DNA of 49,373 nt from Truepera sp. bin119 (GCA_002239005.1 MPNL01000023.1:1-49373), one strand, 5' to 3'; counted from the stretch's first letter, positions 8,257 to 18,083 are shown. Numbers and translations are program-made. Notes: generated by a model from the sequence alone, not told the origin.

Positions 8257-8299
8257 GCACCCTCCTTAACGCGAGCTAACATAAGTCGGACCGGGTGGT

Positions 8300-10513
8300 T
8301 TAGCGTCGCTGACTGATCAGTATCATGGTGCAGTTCGGGTCTGTTTCCGACGCGATCCCCTTGACAAACGTTCCGATCATCTTACGTTGGCGCCTGTAGC
8401 GTCGCAGCCCGAGGATCATCAGATCGTGCTCTGCAGCCCGTGTGGTGATCTCGCCCAGCGGGTCGTCACTGGGGACCACTTCGGCGTGAGCCATACCTAG
8501 ATTGCGGTCCTCCGTAAGTTGGGCTAGACTCCTGCGGGCGCGGGCCAGAGAGGCTCCGGTGGTGCTGGTGGGGACCACCCTCAAGTAGGTTACCTCCGGG
8601 GTGGCGGTGCGAGTGAGATTGCCGAGTAGCCGAGTTCGCAGGACCTCTTGGTCGCTGCGTCCGCGGATGGGGATGAGCACCCGGCCGACATCGCTGAGCT
8701 GCCACCCAGGGGTGACCCTCAGGACCACCACGTCGCTTCTCACTCTGCTGATCAACCCGTTGATCTGCTCGCGGATCTCGTCGTCCTCGAGGTCGCTCAG
8801 TCCCAGTAGAAGACTCTCACAGTCGTGTTCGCGAGCCACCCGGCCGATCTCGCGCCAGGGGGTTTCAGATACCGTTGTCAGGGCCTCTGGGTAGAGACCT
8901 AGGTCGAACGAGGCCGCTAGCGAACTCCTTAGTACCGCTTGACTGTTCTCTAGCGCTCCCTTCTCCTCCCCCTTGAGGTCGGTCACAATGTTCAACAGGA
9001 GCACCCTCCCGGGTCCCGGCGGAGTCAGCGCGTTCGCCACCGTGGCCATCGCCTTAGCGTTCGCCGGATTGTTGATGGGGGCCAGCACCAGCGGCCGCCG
9101 CCCCCGGAGTTGTACCAGGAAGGGGTCTTGGGCCTCGGCGAGGGCGTCGGCGGCCCGGGCGTCGTGGGCGAACAGCCATAGGTAGATGCCGGTCCCCAAG
9201 GCGATCCACAAGAGTATGATGATTCCTGCGATGGGGACCACTATCCCCTGGAAGATCGCCAGCGCTGCGCAGGCCACGCCTCCTAGGAGTGGCACCGCAG
9301 GGAAGAGCGGGGTCCGGAACGGGAGCGGTCGGTCTCCTGTCCGCAGGCGCGCCAGTGCCCCGGTAGCGTGCGCCAATGTGAAGGTGATCAGGAAGATGAG
9401 GCTCGCCGTAGCTCCGGCGGTCGCCACGTCGGCCAGCACCAGCAGGATTAGGGCTAGTACTCCGGCGCTCACCAGCACCGCAGTCGCAGGGAGGCCGCGC
9501 GCGTTCCGGCGTCCGAGGGAGCGCGGCAGCGTGCGGTCTCGGGCCATTGCCATAGCGATCCGCGAGGCAGCGAAGAGGTTCGCCTGGAGTGCAGACAGCA
9601 TCGACAGGATAGCGGCTGTCACGACCAACCAGAAACCTGCCCGACCCATGAAGGTCTCGCTCGCGACCGCCACCACTGTTTCGGGGAAGGTGCGGCCCAG
9701 CTCTGCTACGCTCCGGCCCTCCGGCGTGCCGACGGTGGCGATCACGAGCAGGAGGGGCAGGTAGACAGCGAGGGCTATCGCCAGCGAGAGCAGCATGGCG
9801 CGGGGGATGGTCTTCGCAGGCGCCTTGATCTCGCCCGCCGCCGCCGCAATCAGGTCGAAGCCCTGGAATGCGATGAAGGTGAAGCCCATGGCCGCTACCA
9901 GGCCGCCCGCGCCCCCGGTGAAGAAGGGCGTGAGCTTGCGTCCGACCGCTGCGGGTGGGATCCCTAGGAGGGTGATCAGACCTGCCACGATGATGACTGC
10001 GAAGACGGCGATCTTACCGATCGTGGCCCAGCTGCCACCGCCGCCGCTGCTGCGCGACAGCCCGAAGGCGTACAGGGCGATGGCCGCTAGCGCTAAGGCC
10101 ACCGTGAAGGTTCGCTCCTCGAGGAAGGTCGGCAGGGAGCCGAAGACCACCAGCACCAGTTCCCGGAGAGGAATTGCAGCAAACTCGGCGAAGCCGACGG
10201 CGTAGAGCACCCCCGCCGCAATCGAGGCGAAGTAGACGGTCCAGCCCACCGTGAACGCTGTTCGGACCGAGAGCACCCGCTTGGCGAAGGCGTAGGTACC
10301 TCCCGAATGGGGGAACAGTGCCGAGAGCTCCGCAAAGCTTAAGGCGGTGAGGAGTGCCACCGCACCGTTGAGTGAGAAGGCGATCAGGGCGGAGGGGCCG
10401 GTCTTGGAGAACGCGACCCCGGCCAGCGCCAGGATTCCGCCCCCGACAATGGCGCCGACGCCGATGGCGAGGGCCCCGAATAGTCCGACGGTACGGTCGC
10501 TGGGTCTGCTCAA
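8300..10513 (-). CDS. APC-family amino acid permease with C-terminal universal-stress-protein domains
   Basis: A 737-residue transporter. Residues 1-460 hold about 12 membrane segments of the amino acid-polyamine-organocation family, starting with the conserved GAIVGGGILALAG of segment 1 and including AMGFTFIAFQGFDLIAAAAGEI. Two cytoplasmic UspA-like halves follow (about 465-600 and 605-737), with starts RPLVLAPINNP and RVLIPIRGRS and end PNCTMILISQ; the second contains DLMILGLRRYRR. Such fusions are known in bacteria and archaea and are thought to let nucleotide or stress signals control uptake; the substrate is unknown. The start appears to be TTG at 10513 with no obvious ribosome-binding site. 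The Crp-family regulator lies 94 bp upstream on the same strand. Confidence 0.87.
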   Translation of the reverse strand: MSRPSDRTVGLFGALAIGVGAIVGGGILALAGVAFSKTGPSALIAFSLNGAVALLTALSFAELSALFPHSGGTYAFAKRVLSVRTAFTVGWTVYFASIAAGVLYAVGFAEFAAIPLRELVLVVFGSLPTFLEERTFTVALALAAIALYAFGLSRSSGGGGSWATIGKIAVFAVIIVAGLITLLGIPPAAVGRKLTPFFTGGAGGLVAAMGFTFIAFQGFDLIAAAAGEIKAPAKTIPRAMLLSLAIALAVYLPLLLVIATVGTPEGRSVAELGRTFPETVVAVASETFMGRAGFWLVVTAAILSMLSALQANLFAASRIAMAMARDRTLPRSLGRRNARGLPATAVLVSAGVLALILLVLADVATAGATASLIFLITFTLAHATGALARLRTGDRPLPFRTPLFPAVPLLGGVACAALAIFQGIVVPIAGIIILLWIALGTGIYLWLFAHDARAADALAEAQDPFLVQLRGRRPLVLAPINNPANAKAMATVANALTPPGPGRVLLLNIVTDLKGEEKGALENSQAVLRSSLAASFDLGLYPEALTTVSETPWREIGRVAREHDCESLLLGLSDLEDDEIREQINGLISRVRSDVVVLRVTPGWQLSDVGRVLIPIRGRSDQEVLRTRLLGNLTRTATPEVTYLRVVPTSTTGASLARARRSLAQLTEDRNLGMAHAEVVPSDDPLGEITTRAAEHDLMILGLRRYRRQRKMIGTFVKGIASETDPNCTMILISQRR

Positions 10514-10607
10514 GAACGGTTCGACCGTGATCGGAGTTCAGAAGCTTGAAGAGGAGTCACAGGCATGCGGCCCCAGTCTACCGAAGCGGACAGAAGGGGG
10601 ATTCAGT

Positions 10608-11276
10608 TCAGGAGTTGAGGGAAGATTCGGTGGCGAAGTTGTGCAATTGCTCCCGTTGGAAGCGGTAGTTGCCGCGTGTTCCCTGGATCAGCCCCTGGGC
10701 ACGCATCTCACCAAGGGTGGCGGTGGTGGTCTCGCGGGCGGCGCCGATCATAGTGGCGAGGTCCTCGTGGGTCAGCGGCAACGTCAGGCGGACGCCCTGG
10801 TCGGACAGATGCCCGAACCGATCTCCGAGTCGCAGCAGAGTGCGGGCCAGCCGGGCGCCAACCTGCAGACCGCTGTCCTCAAGGGCGCTCTGCAACCGGA
10901 CTAGGTGCTCGCCTGCGGCGGCGTAGACCTGCTCGAGGAGCTGGTTGCTTAGGTCCTGCCTGGGCACGATCCGGACCGTTACCCGGTGGCTGAGCGCCTC
11001 GGCACTCTCCTGAAACAGGGCACGCGACGGCACCAGTGCGCCGACGTAGTCGCCTGGTCCGGCCAAGCTCACGATTCGCTCCTTGCCCGTAGGCACGTCG
11101 ATGCTCAACTTCAGCAGCCCCTCCTCGAGCCTGAACACCGCCTCAGCGGGGTCTCCGGAGAGATACAGGGGCTCACCCTTGCTGAGCTCACGCAGGGGGT
11201 AATCCTGGGATGGCCCTGTCGGCGGGGGTAAGGACTCTTGGGTAGCAAGGGTGCGTGTGTCCAAGGAGGCCGACAT
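10608..11276 (-). CDS. Crp/Fnr family transcriptional regulator
   Basis: A 222-residue regulator. The N-terminal cyclic-nucleotide-binding fold is recognisable from GEPLYLSGDPAEAVFRLEEG through GKERIVSLAGPGDYVG, a long dimer helix follows, and a winged helix-turn-helix of the Crp type closes the protein (LTHEDLATMIGAARETTTA, then LIQGTRGNYRF). The Arg that binds cAMP phosphate is not evident in the expected loop, and there is no Fnr cysteine cluster, so it may work without cAMP, as some Thermus and Deinococcus homologues do. I place the start at ATG 11276 rather than 11285 because TAGAAT ends 7 nt before it, the leaderless pattern. It precedes the permease gene on the same strand and may control it. 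Confidence 0.87.
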   Translation of the reverse strand: MSASLDTRTLATQESLPPPTGPSQDYPLRELSKGEPLYLSGDPAEAVFRLEEGLLKLSIDVPTGKERIVSLAGPGDYVGALVPSRALFQESAEALSHRVTVRIVPRQDLSNQLLEQVYAAAGEHLVRLQSALEDSGLQVGARLARTLLRLGDRFGHLSDQGVRLTLPLTHEDLATMIGAARETTTATLGEMRAQGLIQGTRGNYRFQREQLHNFATESSLNS

Positions 11277-11283
11277 GGGTATC

Positions 11284-11289
11284 ATTCTA
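11284..11289 (-). promoter_or_regulatory. -10 box of a probable leaderless promoter for the Crp-family gene
   Basis: On the minus strand TAGAAT is followed by 7 nt (GATACCC) and then ATG at 11276. No ribosome-binding site precedes this ATG. The geometry matches the Sco promoter at 5245-5250. Confidence 0.55.
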
Positions 11290-11514
11290 TCCAGGTCCCA
11301 TCGGGGATCATAGTTAGGTATCTTGCAGGTTCATATCTGGGTGAAGAGATCCCCTGCGGATTGTGATTCTTTTGGATGTTCACGGTAACCTGCTGGCCCG
11401 CTGAGATCTTTCGCTATGGGAATCCTGATTCTGGCTTTACAAGTGCAGAAAACCACACCGCACTGGACGCGCCACCGTCCTGCCTGGAAGAGACCCGCTC
11501 GATCTTATTCGATC

Positions 11515-11925
11515 TCACTCTTCGATCTCTATCCTCACCATCTCTATCCCTGTCTCTTCTCGAAATTCGTCGATAAGGCGCTTCACAAACTCGTTCTTTT
11601 CTAGCTCCACTTCTCCAGACACTATCTTTCCGAACCCATCTCTGAGTTCGTCGCGAAGGGGCTTCGTCAACTCGCCGAGTCTCGCCGTGGCTCTATCAGG
11701 CGACGGCCCATCCACCCCTACAACATGCCAAACTACCGTGGGCTCTAGGGGCTCTTGGATGGTCCCCCAAACATCACCGCTAGACGGCGATTCCAGCCCT
11801 TCCATTGGGCAGACAACCATCTCACCCGGCTCTGGTTCGGTCGGGTAGCAGTCGTACAGGGAACCCGCGAGCACGATGGGGCACAGCAGCACCACCGCGG
11901 CTACCGATGTAGTAAGTCTCTTCAT
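11515..11925 (-). CDS. Small secreted protein of unknown function
   Basis: A 136-residue protein with a clear signal peptide: basic KR at residues 2-3, a hydrophobic stretch TTSVAAVVLLCPIVLAGS, then the mature part. The mature region has two cysteines (YDCYP, VVCPM), a middle segment of moderate complexity and a strongly charged, probably helical C-terminus (residues 85-136) rich in Glu, Arg and Lys. I do not recognise the family. The ATG at 11925 is preferred over GTG 11931 because AGGGGG lies 5 nt upstream of it. Base composition is lower in GC than in the neighbouring enzyme genes, which may mean recent acquisition. Confidence 0.6.
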   Translation of the reverse strand: MKRLTTSVAAVVLLCPIVLAGSLYDCYPTEPEPGEMVVCPMEGLESPSSGDVWGTIQEPLEPTVVWHVVGVDGPSPDRATARLGELTKPLRDELRDGFGKIVSGEVELEKNEFVKRLIDEFREETGIEMVRIEIEE

Positions 11926-11973
11926 CTCCACCCCCTGTTTACCCTGTGTGCCTTACCTGGAAACCAACATATT

Positions 11974-12021
11974 GGGCAGGACAGCCTTAGACCACGCTTA
12001 TGATCTGTGGCTATCCTGCCC
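11974..12021. repeat. Long hairpin immediately upstream of the tRNA gene
   Basis: GGGCAGGACAGCC (11974-11986) and GGCTATCCTGCCC (12009-12021) pair over 12 of 13 positions with a 22-nt loop that itself has CCAC/GTGG ends. No U-tract follows on either strand, so a simple terminator is unlikely. It lies between the divergent secreted-protein gene and the tRNA, ending 6 bp before the tRNA 5' end, and could be a processing signal or operator. Confidence 0.45.
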
Positions 12022-12027
12022 TTGAGT

Positions 12028-12102
12028 GTTCGTGTAGCTCAGATGGATCAGAGCAACTCTTTGACTGAGGGCCGGTCGCGGGTTCGAGTCCCGCCACGCA
12101 CA
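12028..12102 (+). tRNA. tRNA-like gene, best read as tRNA-Val(GAC); possibly degenerate
   Basis: A cloverleaf can be drawn: acceptor GTTCGTG with CACGCAC (one T-C mismatch), D arm with TAGCTCAG and GAGC, T arm GCGGG-TTCGAGT-CCCGC, variable loop CGGTC. The anticodon stem ACTCT/AGGGC has one mismatch and one G-T pair, with loop TTGACTG giving anticodon GAC. Two features are odd: position 37 would be T, whereas tRNAs almost always have a purine there, and the encoded 3' end is ACCT rather than ACCA. It may be a decaying tRNA or a functional minor isoacceptor. Confidence 0.6.
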
Positions 12103-12344
12103 CCTCAAAATAGACTCAATCATTCATGAGGGCTCTGAGAGACAGACCTATGGATCGAAGGCTTGCTCACACGCTATAATTCCCTTCGCTATAGGTCCGT
12201 TCTCTGCGACTACCAGGTTCGCTGACGAGGATCTTGGCATCGCCGGTAGGGCTCTGTCTGTTCCGCACTGCCTGGGACGAGAGTAGGTTGGGGACGCCGT
12301 GGTCGCCGCCACGAAGTTCTGTGGAAGTTCTGTGACGGTGCGGC

Positions 12345-13583
12345 CTATGGATCCAGGGCACACTCCTCCGGGAGGTGATCCCCCAGAGCGTCTCGTAGCG
12401 TCTGGGCGACGTAATCGATCTGCCCAGCTGTTAACTCGGGGTAGATCGGGAGCACGATCAGTTCCTTTGCAACCCTCTCTGTGATCGGGAAGTCCCCCTC
12501 GCGGTAGCCGAACCTCGCCATGGCCGGTTGGAGATGGACCGGCGGGAGATACATGGTGGCTGCCTCCACCCCGTTTGTCCGAAGGTGCGCGAGGACCCGG
12601 TCCCTCTCTCTCACGCGGACGATATATCCGCGGTAGGCGCTGGTGACGCCGCTGGTGAGGACGGGCGTGACCAGATCGAGCTCCATGAGTTGGGTGTGGT
12701 AGCGCTGGGCCCGCTCGGCACGCTCCTCCACCCACCGGTCCAGGTGACGCAGCTTCACTCGAAGGATCGCAGCCTGGATCGCATCGAGGAAGCTATTCAA
12801 CCCCGGCTCCATCCAGACCCTTCTGCCGGGAGGGAGATAGGCCGCTCGAGGATGCTCGGGATCGGGGTTGCTCCCCCCGCCGTAGTTGGCGATCGACCGC
12901 GCCCTATCGGCGACTGTCTCCGAGTTTGTGAGGATGATGCCCCCGCCATTTCCCACCGCGTTGAGGATCTTGCCCTGGCCGAAGCTGGCGATCGCGTGTT
13001 CCCCGAAGGCCCCGACGCGCCGTCCCTCGATCCTCGCCCCCGGCGCAAGGGCGATATCCTCGAGGACCGGTAGCCCGTGCTCTGCGGCGACGCGGTTGAT
13101 CGACACCATATCGCAGGGCTGACCGTACGCGTGAACTGCGTGAATCAGCCTCGTCTTCGGACCGATCCTCGCCTCGACCTGCTCGGGGTCGAGGTTGTAG
13201 CTGCGTTCCATGATGTCGGCCGGCACCGGCGTGGCGCCGCCCAGCATGACGGCATTGGGCTCGCTCGAGCAGGAGTTCGCTGGCAGGACGACCTCGGAGC
13301 CCTCTCCGAGGTCGAGCGCCCTTAAGAGGACCGCGATGGCGTCGGTTCCGGAGTGTACGGCTACCCCGTAACGAACCCCACAGTAGGCGGCGAACTCCTC
13401 TTCGAAGGCGAAGACATCCTCGCTTAATGCATACTTCCCACTCGAGAGAACCCTCTCGATCTCTGGATCCAGCTCCTCCTTCAGCCGCCGATACTGGAGG
13501 GCGTTGTTGCTCCAGGGCACGATGGCTGAAGGCTTGGAGTCGGCAGGGATCCGAAGGTCGCCAAGCTGCTCTCTAGTGTCCAT
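12345..13583 (-). CDS. DegT/DnrJ/EryC1/StrS family PLP-dependent aminotransferase
   Basis: A 412-residue sugar aminotransferase-type enzyme. Seen in order: the substrate loop ending LSSGKYALSEDVFAFEEEFA, the cofactor-binding GVAVHSGTDAIAVLLRAL, VLEDIALAPGARIEG with the cofactor-ring Asp, and SFGQGKILNAVGNGG, where the Lys should form the PLP Schiff base; NSFLDAIQAAIL and GVEAATMYLPPVHLQP follow. Family members transaminate nucleotide-linked keto-sugars or make aminosugar precursors. The ATG at 13583 was chosen because homology begins soon after it and an AAGGGTG sequence lies upstream; a longer frame from 13805 has unlike composition. No nucleotide-sugar genes are adjacent, so the substrate is open. 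Confidence 0.87.
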   Translation of the reverse strand: MDTREQLGDLRIPADSKPSAIVPWSNNALQYRRLKEELDPEIERVLSSGKYALSEDVFAFEEEFAAYCGVRYGVAVHSGTDAIAVLLRALDLGEGSEVVLPANSCSSEPNAVMLGGATPVPADIMERSYNLDPEQVEARIGPKTRLIHAVHAYGQPCDMVSINRVAAEHGLPVLEDIALAPGARIEGRRVGAFGEHAIASFGQGKILNAVGNGGGIILTNSETVADRARSIANYGGGSNPDPEHPRAAYLPPGRRVWMEPGLNSFLDAIQAAILRVKLRHLDRWVEERAERAQRYHTQLMELDLVTPVLTSGVTSAYRGYIVRVRERDRVLAHLRTNGVEAATMYLPPVHLQPAMARFGYREGDFPITERVAKELIVLPIYPELTAGQIDYVAQTLRDALGDHLPEECALDP

Positions 13584-13735
13584 GGCTAGCACCCTTGCAC
13601 ACGGTGGGGGGAGTACACAAGGGATAGGAAGGGGTGGGTTAGAGGTCGGTCGAGACCTCTCCACTGAGGCTATTGGGGGCGTTCGGCTCCGCGACAGGAA
13701 TCTCCTCATTGCGGCCGGGTTGGTACCGAGCGGGG

Positions 13736-13956
13736 TCAGTTGGCTTCCAGCACCAGCCCCCAGTCCTGGATGGTGGGGGGCTAGCCGGTGGCTGCCACTC
13801 CCCACCCTGAGCTGCGCTGACCTCGCCTAGGTTCTGTTCATCCCCCGATCTCGGATCGAAATAGAAGGCGCGGTAGTCGGTCCCCCCTTCTAACCCTTTG
13901 ACCTTTAGCAAGGGCCCCGTTACCAACTCCGGGTTGGAAGGTGCCGAAATTCCCAT
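13736..13956 (-). pseudogene. C-terminal fragment of a glycosidase-associated (DUF4038/collagen-binding-like) protein, frameshifted
   Basis: On the minus strand one frame reads DYRAFYFDPRSGDEQNLGEV and then EWQPP; after a 1-nt shift the next frame continues PPTIQDWGLVLEAN and stops at 13736-13738. The pattern of Tyr-Arg, FDPR-x-G, LGEV, PP and DW-LVLE is that of the small beta-sandwich at the C-terminus of DUF4038-type glycoside hydrolases (called a putative collagen-binding domain). The catalytic part is absent. It is a remnant of a plant-polysaccharide type gene and fits the other decayed genes in the window. Confidence 0.6.
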
Positions 13957-14051
13957 GGGGGAGGTAGGGGACGCGCACCTCTCCGGGCACGCCCGCCACG
14001 GTTGATACTTCGGGTCGACCCGGCGACCCCTAACCGGTAAGGTGGGAGACT

Positions 14052-17000
14052 ATGTCTACAGCCGCTGCTGACCGCCCCTGGCAGTTCTGGATCGATCGGG
14101 GTGGTACCTTCACCGACTGTCTCGCCCTTTCACCCGAGGGTGAGTTGCGCGCTGCCAAGGTGCTCTCCTCGGACTGGGCCCCCCTTGAGGGCATCCGCAG
14201 GCTGCTCGGACTCACAGCCGACGGGCCTATCCCCGCCAGCGAGGTCAAGATGGGCACCACCCTCGCCACCAACGCACTGCTTGAGCGGACCGGTCACGAC
14301 CATGGGCTCGTGATCACTCGCGGCTTTCGTGACCTGCTTGAGATCGGCAACCAGCAGCGCCAAGAGCTTTTCGATGTCCGGGTGGTCAAGCCCTCCGTTC
14401 TCTACCGGGCCGTCGAAGAGATCGGTGGCCGCCTCGCATCTGATGGCGAGGTGGTTGAACCGCTCGACCTCGACGAGGTGGATGCCGCCCTGCAGAGGCT
14501 GCGGGCACAAGGCCTCGAGAGCGTAGCCGTGGTGCTGCTCCACGGCTACGCCTTCCCTGAGTTTGAGCTCGAGATCGCCGAGCACGCTCGCTCGCTCGGC
14601 TTCCGCCACGTCGCCTGCTCGCACGAGGTCTCCCCGGAGATCGGCTTCTCCGCACGGGGTGACACTACCAGTGCGGACGCCTACCTCACCCCGCTGCTGC
14701 TCTCCTACCTGCGGCTCCTCCGTCGGGAACTGCCCGATGCCGACATCCGTATGATGCAGTCGAGCGGTGGCTTGGTCGAGGCTGAGCGCTTCCGGGGTCA
14801 TAACGCCGTCCTCTCCGGGCCCGCCGCCGGAGTGGTGGCTTGCGCCCGGGTGGGCCGCTGGTTCGGCTACCCTCAGGTCATCAGCTTCGACATGGGTGGC
14901 ACCTCCACCGATGTCTCACGCGTCGGCGGTGAGATCGAGCAGGTCTACGAGACTATCTTGGCGGGGGTGCGGCTCAAGGCCCCGATGATCGATATTCATA
15001 CTGTGGCGGCGGGCGGCGGCTCGCTGTGCCGCTATCGCTCGGGCCGGCTCACAGTCGGTCCAGAGAGTGCCGGCTCCGATCCGGGCCCGCTCTGCTACGG
15101 CCTCGGGACCGGCAGCGAACTGACCGTGACCGACCTCAACCTCTTTCTCGGTCGGCTCCAGCCCGAGAATTTCCCCTTCCCACTCCACCGGTCCCCGGTC
15201 GAGCGCCGCCTCCAGGAGATCCGGTCCGCCCTCGCCGCCGACGGCCGCGAATTGAGCCTTGAGAGGATCGCCTTGGGGTTCGTGGAGATCCTCGACCTCA
15301 AGATGGCTGAGGCGGTCAAACGTATCTCCGTGGCCCGTGGTCACGATGTCCGCGAACACCTCCTCTGCTGCTTCGGCGGCGCGGGCGGCCAACACGCCTG
15401 CGCGGTGGCCCGCCACCTCGGCATCGACACCGTCCTGATCCACCCGCTTGCCGGAGTGCTCTCCGCCTACGGTATCGGCTGTGCCGACTCACTCTGGCAG
15501 GGCTCGAGGCCGGTCCCTAGGCTGCCGCTCGACGATGAACTCTTGGCTACCCTCGAGTCCGAGTTCAAAGCCCTCGACCTCGAGGGCCGGACCGCGCTCG
15601 CTGGGCAGGGCTTCGACCCCGCCGCAGTGCACATCACCCGTAAGCTCGACCTCCGCTACCGCGGCACCGAGACCGCCCTGACCCTAGATGAGCCTAGCGA
15701 CGGGAGCTACCTCGAGGCCTTCAAGACCCAGCACCGCCGCCTCTACGGCTACGTTCGCACAGGCCGGCCCGTCGAGGTATTGCAGGTCCGCGTCGAGGCG
15801 GCGAGCCTTTCCGAAGTCGGTCCGCCCCCTGCAGCGCAGGAACGGTCTGAGAGACCCCCTGAGCCCCGACGCTACGCTCCTGTCACGTTCGCTCACGGCC
15901 GATTCGACACCCCGGTTTACGCCCGCGAGGATCTCCGGCCGGGCCAGACGATAGAGGGTCCGGCGTTGATCCTCGAGTCGATCGGCACGGTGGTGGTCGA
16001 TCCGGACTTCCGCGCCCGCGTCGACCGGTACGATAACCTGCTGCTCAGGTGGCATCCCGAGGAGCGCTCCACCCACAGTTTTGCCACCGTCGGTGCCAAG
16101 GTCGACCCGGTAGCGCTCGAGGCCTTCCACCACCTGTTCATGTCGATCGCCGAGCAGATGGGTACCGTCCTCCGGCAGACGTCGGTGTCGACCAACATCA
16201 AGGAGCGGCTCGACTTCTCCTGCGCCCTGTTCGACGCTGAGGGCAACCTGGTCGCCAATGCTCCCCACCTGCCGGTGCATCTGGGCGCTATGGGGGAGAG
16301 CCTGCGCGCTATCCTCGACCGCTGGCCTGAGATGCGCCCGGGCGACGTGTTCGTCACCAACGACCCCTACGGTGGCGGCTCGCACCTGCCCGACCTCACC
16401 GTCGCCACCCCGGTGTTCGCGGCCGACGAGCTCAGCTTCTTCGTGGCCAGTCGTGCCCATCACGCCGATGTGGGCGGGGTCACCCCCGGCTCGATGCCTG
16501 CCTTCTCGACCACCCTTGAGGAGGAGGGTATCCTCCTTAAGGGCGTCCGCCTGGTGGCTGCTGGCCGTTTCGATGAGGAGCGCTTCGAGACCCTCTTTAG
16601 CGACGCCCGTTATCCGGTTCGCAATCTCCTCGACAACCGCGCTGACCTCGAGGCTCAGATCGCTGCCAACAACTCCGGGACGCGACTCTTGGGCGAACTG
16701 GTTGCCCACTACGGCTTGGGAACCGTGCTGGCGTATATGGATTTTATTCGCGACAACGCCGCCCGCTGCGTCCGCGACGCCCTCGCTCGCCTCCCCGACG
16801 GTCGCTTCGAGTTCGCTGACTGCATGGACGACGGCACCGCTGTCGTGGTCTCCCTGACCGTGAGGGGGGATCGCGCCGTGCTCGACTTCGGCGGCACCGG
16901 TCCCGAGAGCGCTGGAAATCTTAACGCACCACCTGCTGTGGTGCGCGCCGCCGCCCTCTACGCCCTCCGCTGCCTCGTCGCTGAGGCCATCCCCCTCAAC

Positions 17001-17636
17001 GACGGCTGCCTTGAGCCGGTCGAGTTGATCATCCCCAGCCCTAGCCTCGTCAGCCCCCGCCCCGGTCGCGCCGTCGCGGGTGGCAATGTCGAGACCTCAC
17101 AGCGTCTCGTCGATGTCCTTCTCGCCGCCTTCGATCTGGCCGCTGCCAGCCAGGGAACCATGAACAACGTCACCTTCGGTGACGACGGCTTCGGTCACTA
17201 CGAGACCATCTGCGGCGGTGTCGGTGCGGCTCTCGGCTATGCTGGCGCCTCAGGCGTTCACACCCACATGACCAATACCCGCATCACCGACCCTGAGATC
17301 CTCGAGACCCGCCACCCGGTCCGCCTCCTCGAATTCGGCCTCCGCAGAGGTTCTGGAGGGAAGGGTCGGTGGCCCGGCGGCGACGGGGCGCTGAGGCGCT
17401 TCCAGTTCCTGAAACCTCTCGAGGTCTCCCTGTTAACCCAACGTCGCTCCACCCGACCGTTTGGACTCAGGGGCGGCGGACCCGGCCAGGCGGGGAGGAA
17501 TATCCGAGTGAAGCTCGGTGGGAGCAGGGAGGAGCTAAAGGGTGCGGATTCTTATCATGCTGAGGCCTTCGAGGAGCTGATCGTGATGACGCCGGGAGGA
17601 GGAGGATATGGACGGGAAGATGACCACCCTTCTTGA
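14052..17636 (+). CDS. 5-oxoprolinase / hydantoinase, fused HyuA-HyuB type
   Basis: At 1194 residues this single chain carries both halves of the ATP-dependent oxoprolinase/hydantoinase family. The HyuA part (about 1-680) starts with [17 protein letters not shown], the phosphate-binding loop of the ASKHA fold, and contains [12 protein letters not shown] and [16 protein letters not shown]. The HyuB part (about 685-1194) contains [17 protein letters not shown] and [18 protein letters not shown]. The family opens the ring of 5-oxo-L-proline or of hydantoins at the cost of ATP. Many prokaryotes use separate subunits; the fusion resembles eukaryotic OPLAH. The ATG follows GGTGGGAG closely. The gene is monocistronic. 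In a peptide- and amino-acid-degrading organism a role in recycling pyroglutamate is plausible, but hydantoin or acetone-carboxylase-like chemistry is not excluded. Confidence 0.9.
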   Translation: MSTAAADRPWQFWIDRGGTFTDCLALSPEGELRAAKVLSSDWAPLEGIRRLLGLTADGPIPASEVKMGTTLATNALLERTGHDHGLVITRGFRDLLEIGNQQRQELFDVRVVKPSVLYRAVEEIGGRLASDGEVVEPLDLDEVDAALQRLRAQGLESVAVVLLHGYAFPEFELEIAEHARSLGFRHVACSHEVSPEIGFSARGDTTSADAYLTPLLLSYLRLLRRELPDADIRMMQSSGGLVEAERFRGHNAVLSGPAAGVVACARVGRWFGYPQVISFDMGGTSTDVSRVGGEIEQVYETILAGVRLKAPMIDIHTVAAGGGSLCRYRSGRLTVGPESAGSDPGPLCYGLGTGSELTVTDLNLFLGRLQPENFPFPLHRSPVERRLQEIRSALAADGRELSLERIALGFVEILDLKMAEAVKRISVARGHDVREHLLCCFGGAGGQHACAVARHLGIDTVLIHPLAGVLSAYGIGCADSLWQGSRPVPRLPLDDELLATLESEFKALDLEGRTALAGQGFDPAAVHITRKLDLRYRGTETALTLDEPSDGSYLEAFKTQHRRLYGYVRTGRPVEVLQVRVEAASLSEVGPPPAAQERSERPPEPRRYAPVTFAHGRFDTPVYAREDLRPGQTIEGPALILESIGTVVVDPDFRARVDRYDNLLLRWHPEERSTHSFATVGAKVDPVALEAFHHLFMSIAEQMGTVLRQTSVSTNIKERLDFSCALFDAEGNLVANAPHLPVHLGAMGESLRAILDRWPEMRPGDVFVTNDPYGGGSHLPDLTVATPVFAADELSFFVASRAHHADVGGVTPGSMPAFSTTLEEEGILLKGVRLVAAGRFDEERFETLFSDARYPVRNLLDNRADLEAQIAANNSGTRLLGELVAHYGLGTVLAYMDFIRDNAARCVRDALARLPDGRFEFADCMDDGTAVVVSLTVRGDRAVLDFGGTGPESAGNLNAPPAVVRAAALYALRCLVAEAIPLNDGCLEPVELIIPSPSLVSPRPGRAVAGGNVETSQRLVDVLLAAFDLAAASQGTMNNVTFGDDGFGHYETICGGVGAALGYAGASGVHTHMTNTRITDPEILETRHPVRLLEFGLRRGSGGKGRWPGGDGALRRFQFLKPLEVSLLTQRRSTRPFGLRGGGPGQAGRNIRVKLGGSREELKGADSYHAEAFEELIVMTPGGGGYGREDDHPS

Positions 17637-17649
17637 TGGTAAATCGTGG

Positions 17650-18083
17650 CGAGACGGCTTCCTACCAGGGCTGCGCCGGTCCCCGAAGCGCCTACGGGGG
17701 GTACCAGATCTTCCGGGCTGAACAGCCTCACTACCCCATCGGGCTCGGCAACATTGGTGGCGGCGAGAGCTATCGAACTCGGAGAGGGTGTAACCGGCCT
17801 GAACCTGGAACACTTCACACTTGCGGACACTTCGGTTGAGGAGCAGGTGCAGCCAGCGGACGGGGTGCGGACCCTCCCCGAAGGGCTGTCGTGGAAGGCT
17901 GCTGCCTGCCTCGACCCGGCCGACTTCGCACTCAGCGCGGTCCGAGACGGCCATGTCCGCATCGCTGTGGCGGTGTTCGGCATGGGCGCTAGCGGGCTGG
18001 TGAAACTTACCGCTACGCTGCCAGCGAGTGCGGCACCGAGCTGGTCCACTCGGGCGTTCTACCATCGGGTGGCGAGCGACTGA
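17650..18083 (+). pseudogene. Zinc-type medium-chain dehydrogenase, decayed
   Basis: Pieces of a medium-chain dehydrogenase/reductase appear in order: YPIGLGNIG in one frame near 17730, ELGEGVTGL in the next frame, then ADGVRTLPEGLSWKAAACLD and PADFALSAVRDGHVRI, followed by VAVFGMGASGL, the start of the nucleotide-binding fold. The usual Gly-Asp before the Rossmann strand is deleted, and the catalytic N-terminus and the rest of the cofactor domain are missing. With frameshifts and deletions it cannot be active. It begins right after the hydantoinase gene and ends before the rRNA promoter. Confidence 0.65.

Noticed and set aside
12173-12178. A perfect TATAAT on the plus strand
   Set aside because: No -35 box, and no plus-strand gene follows for almost 1.9 kb.
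14130-14801. A 223-codon minus-strand ORF within the oxoprolinase gene
   Set aside because: It is a GC-rich shadow frame opposite clear HyuA coding sequence.
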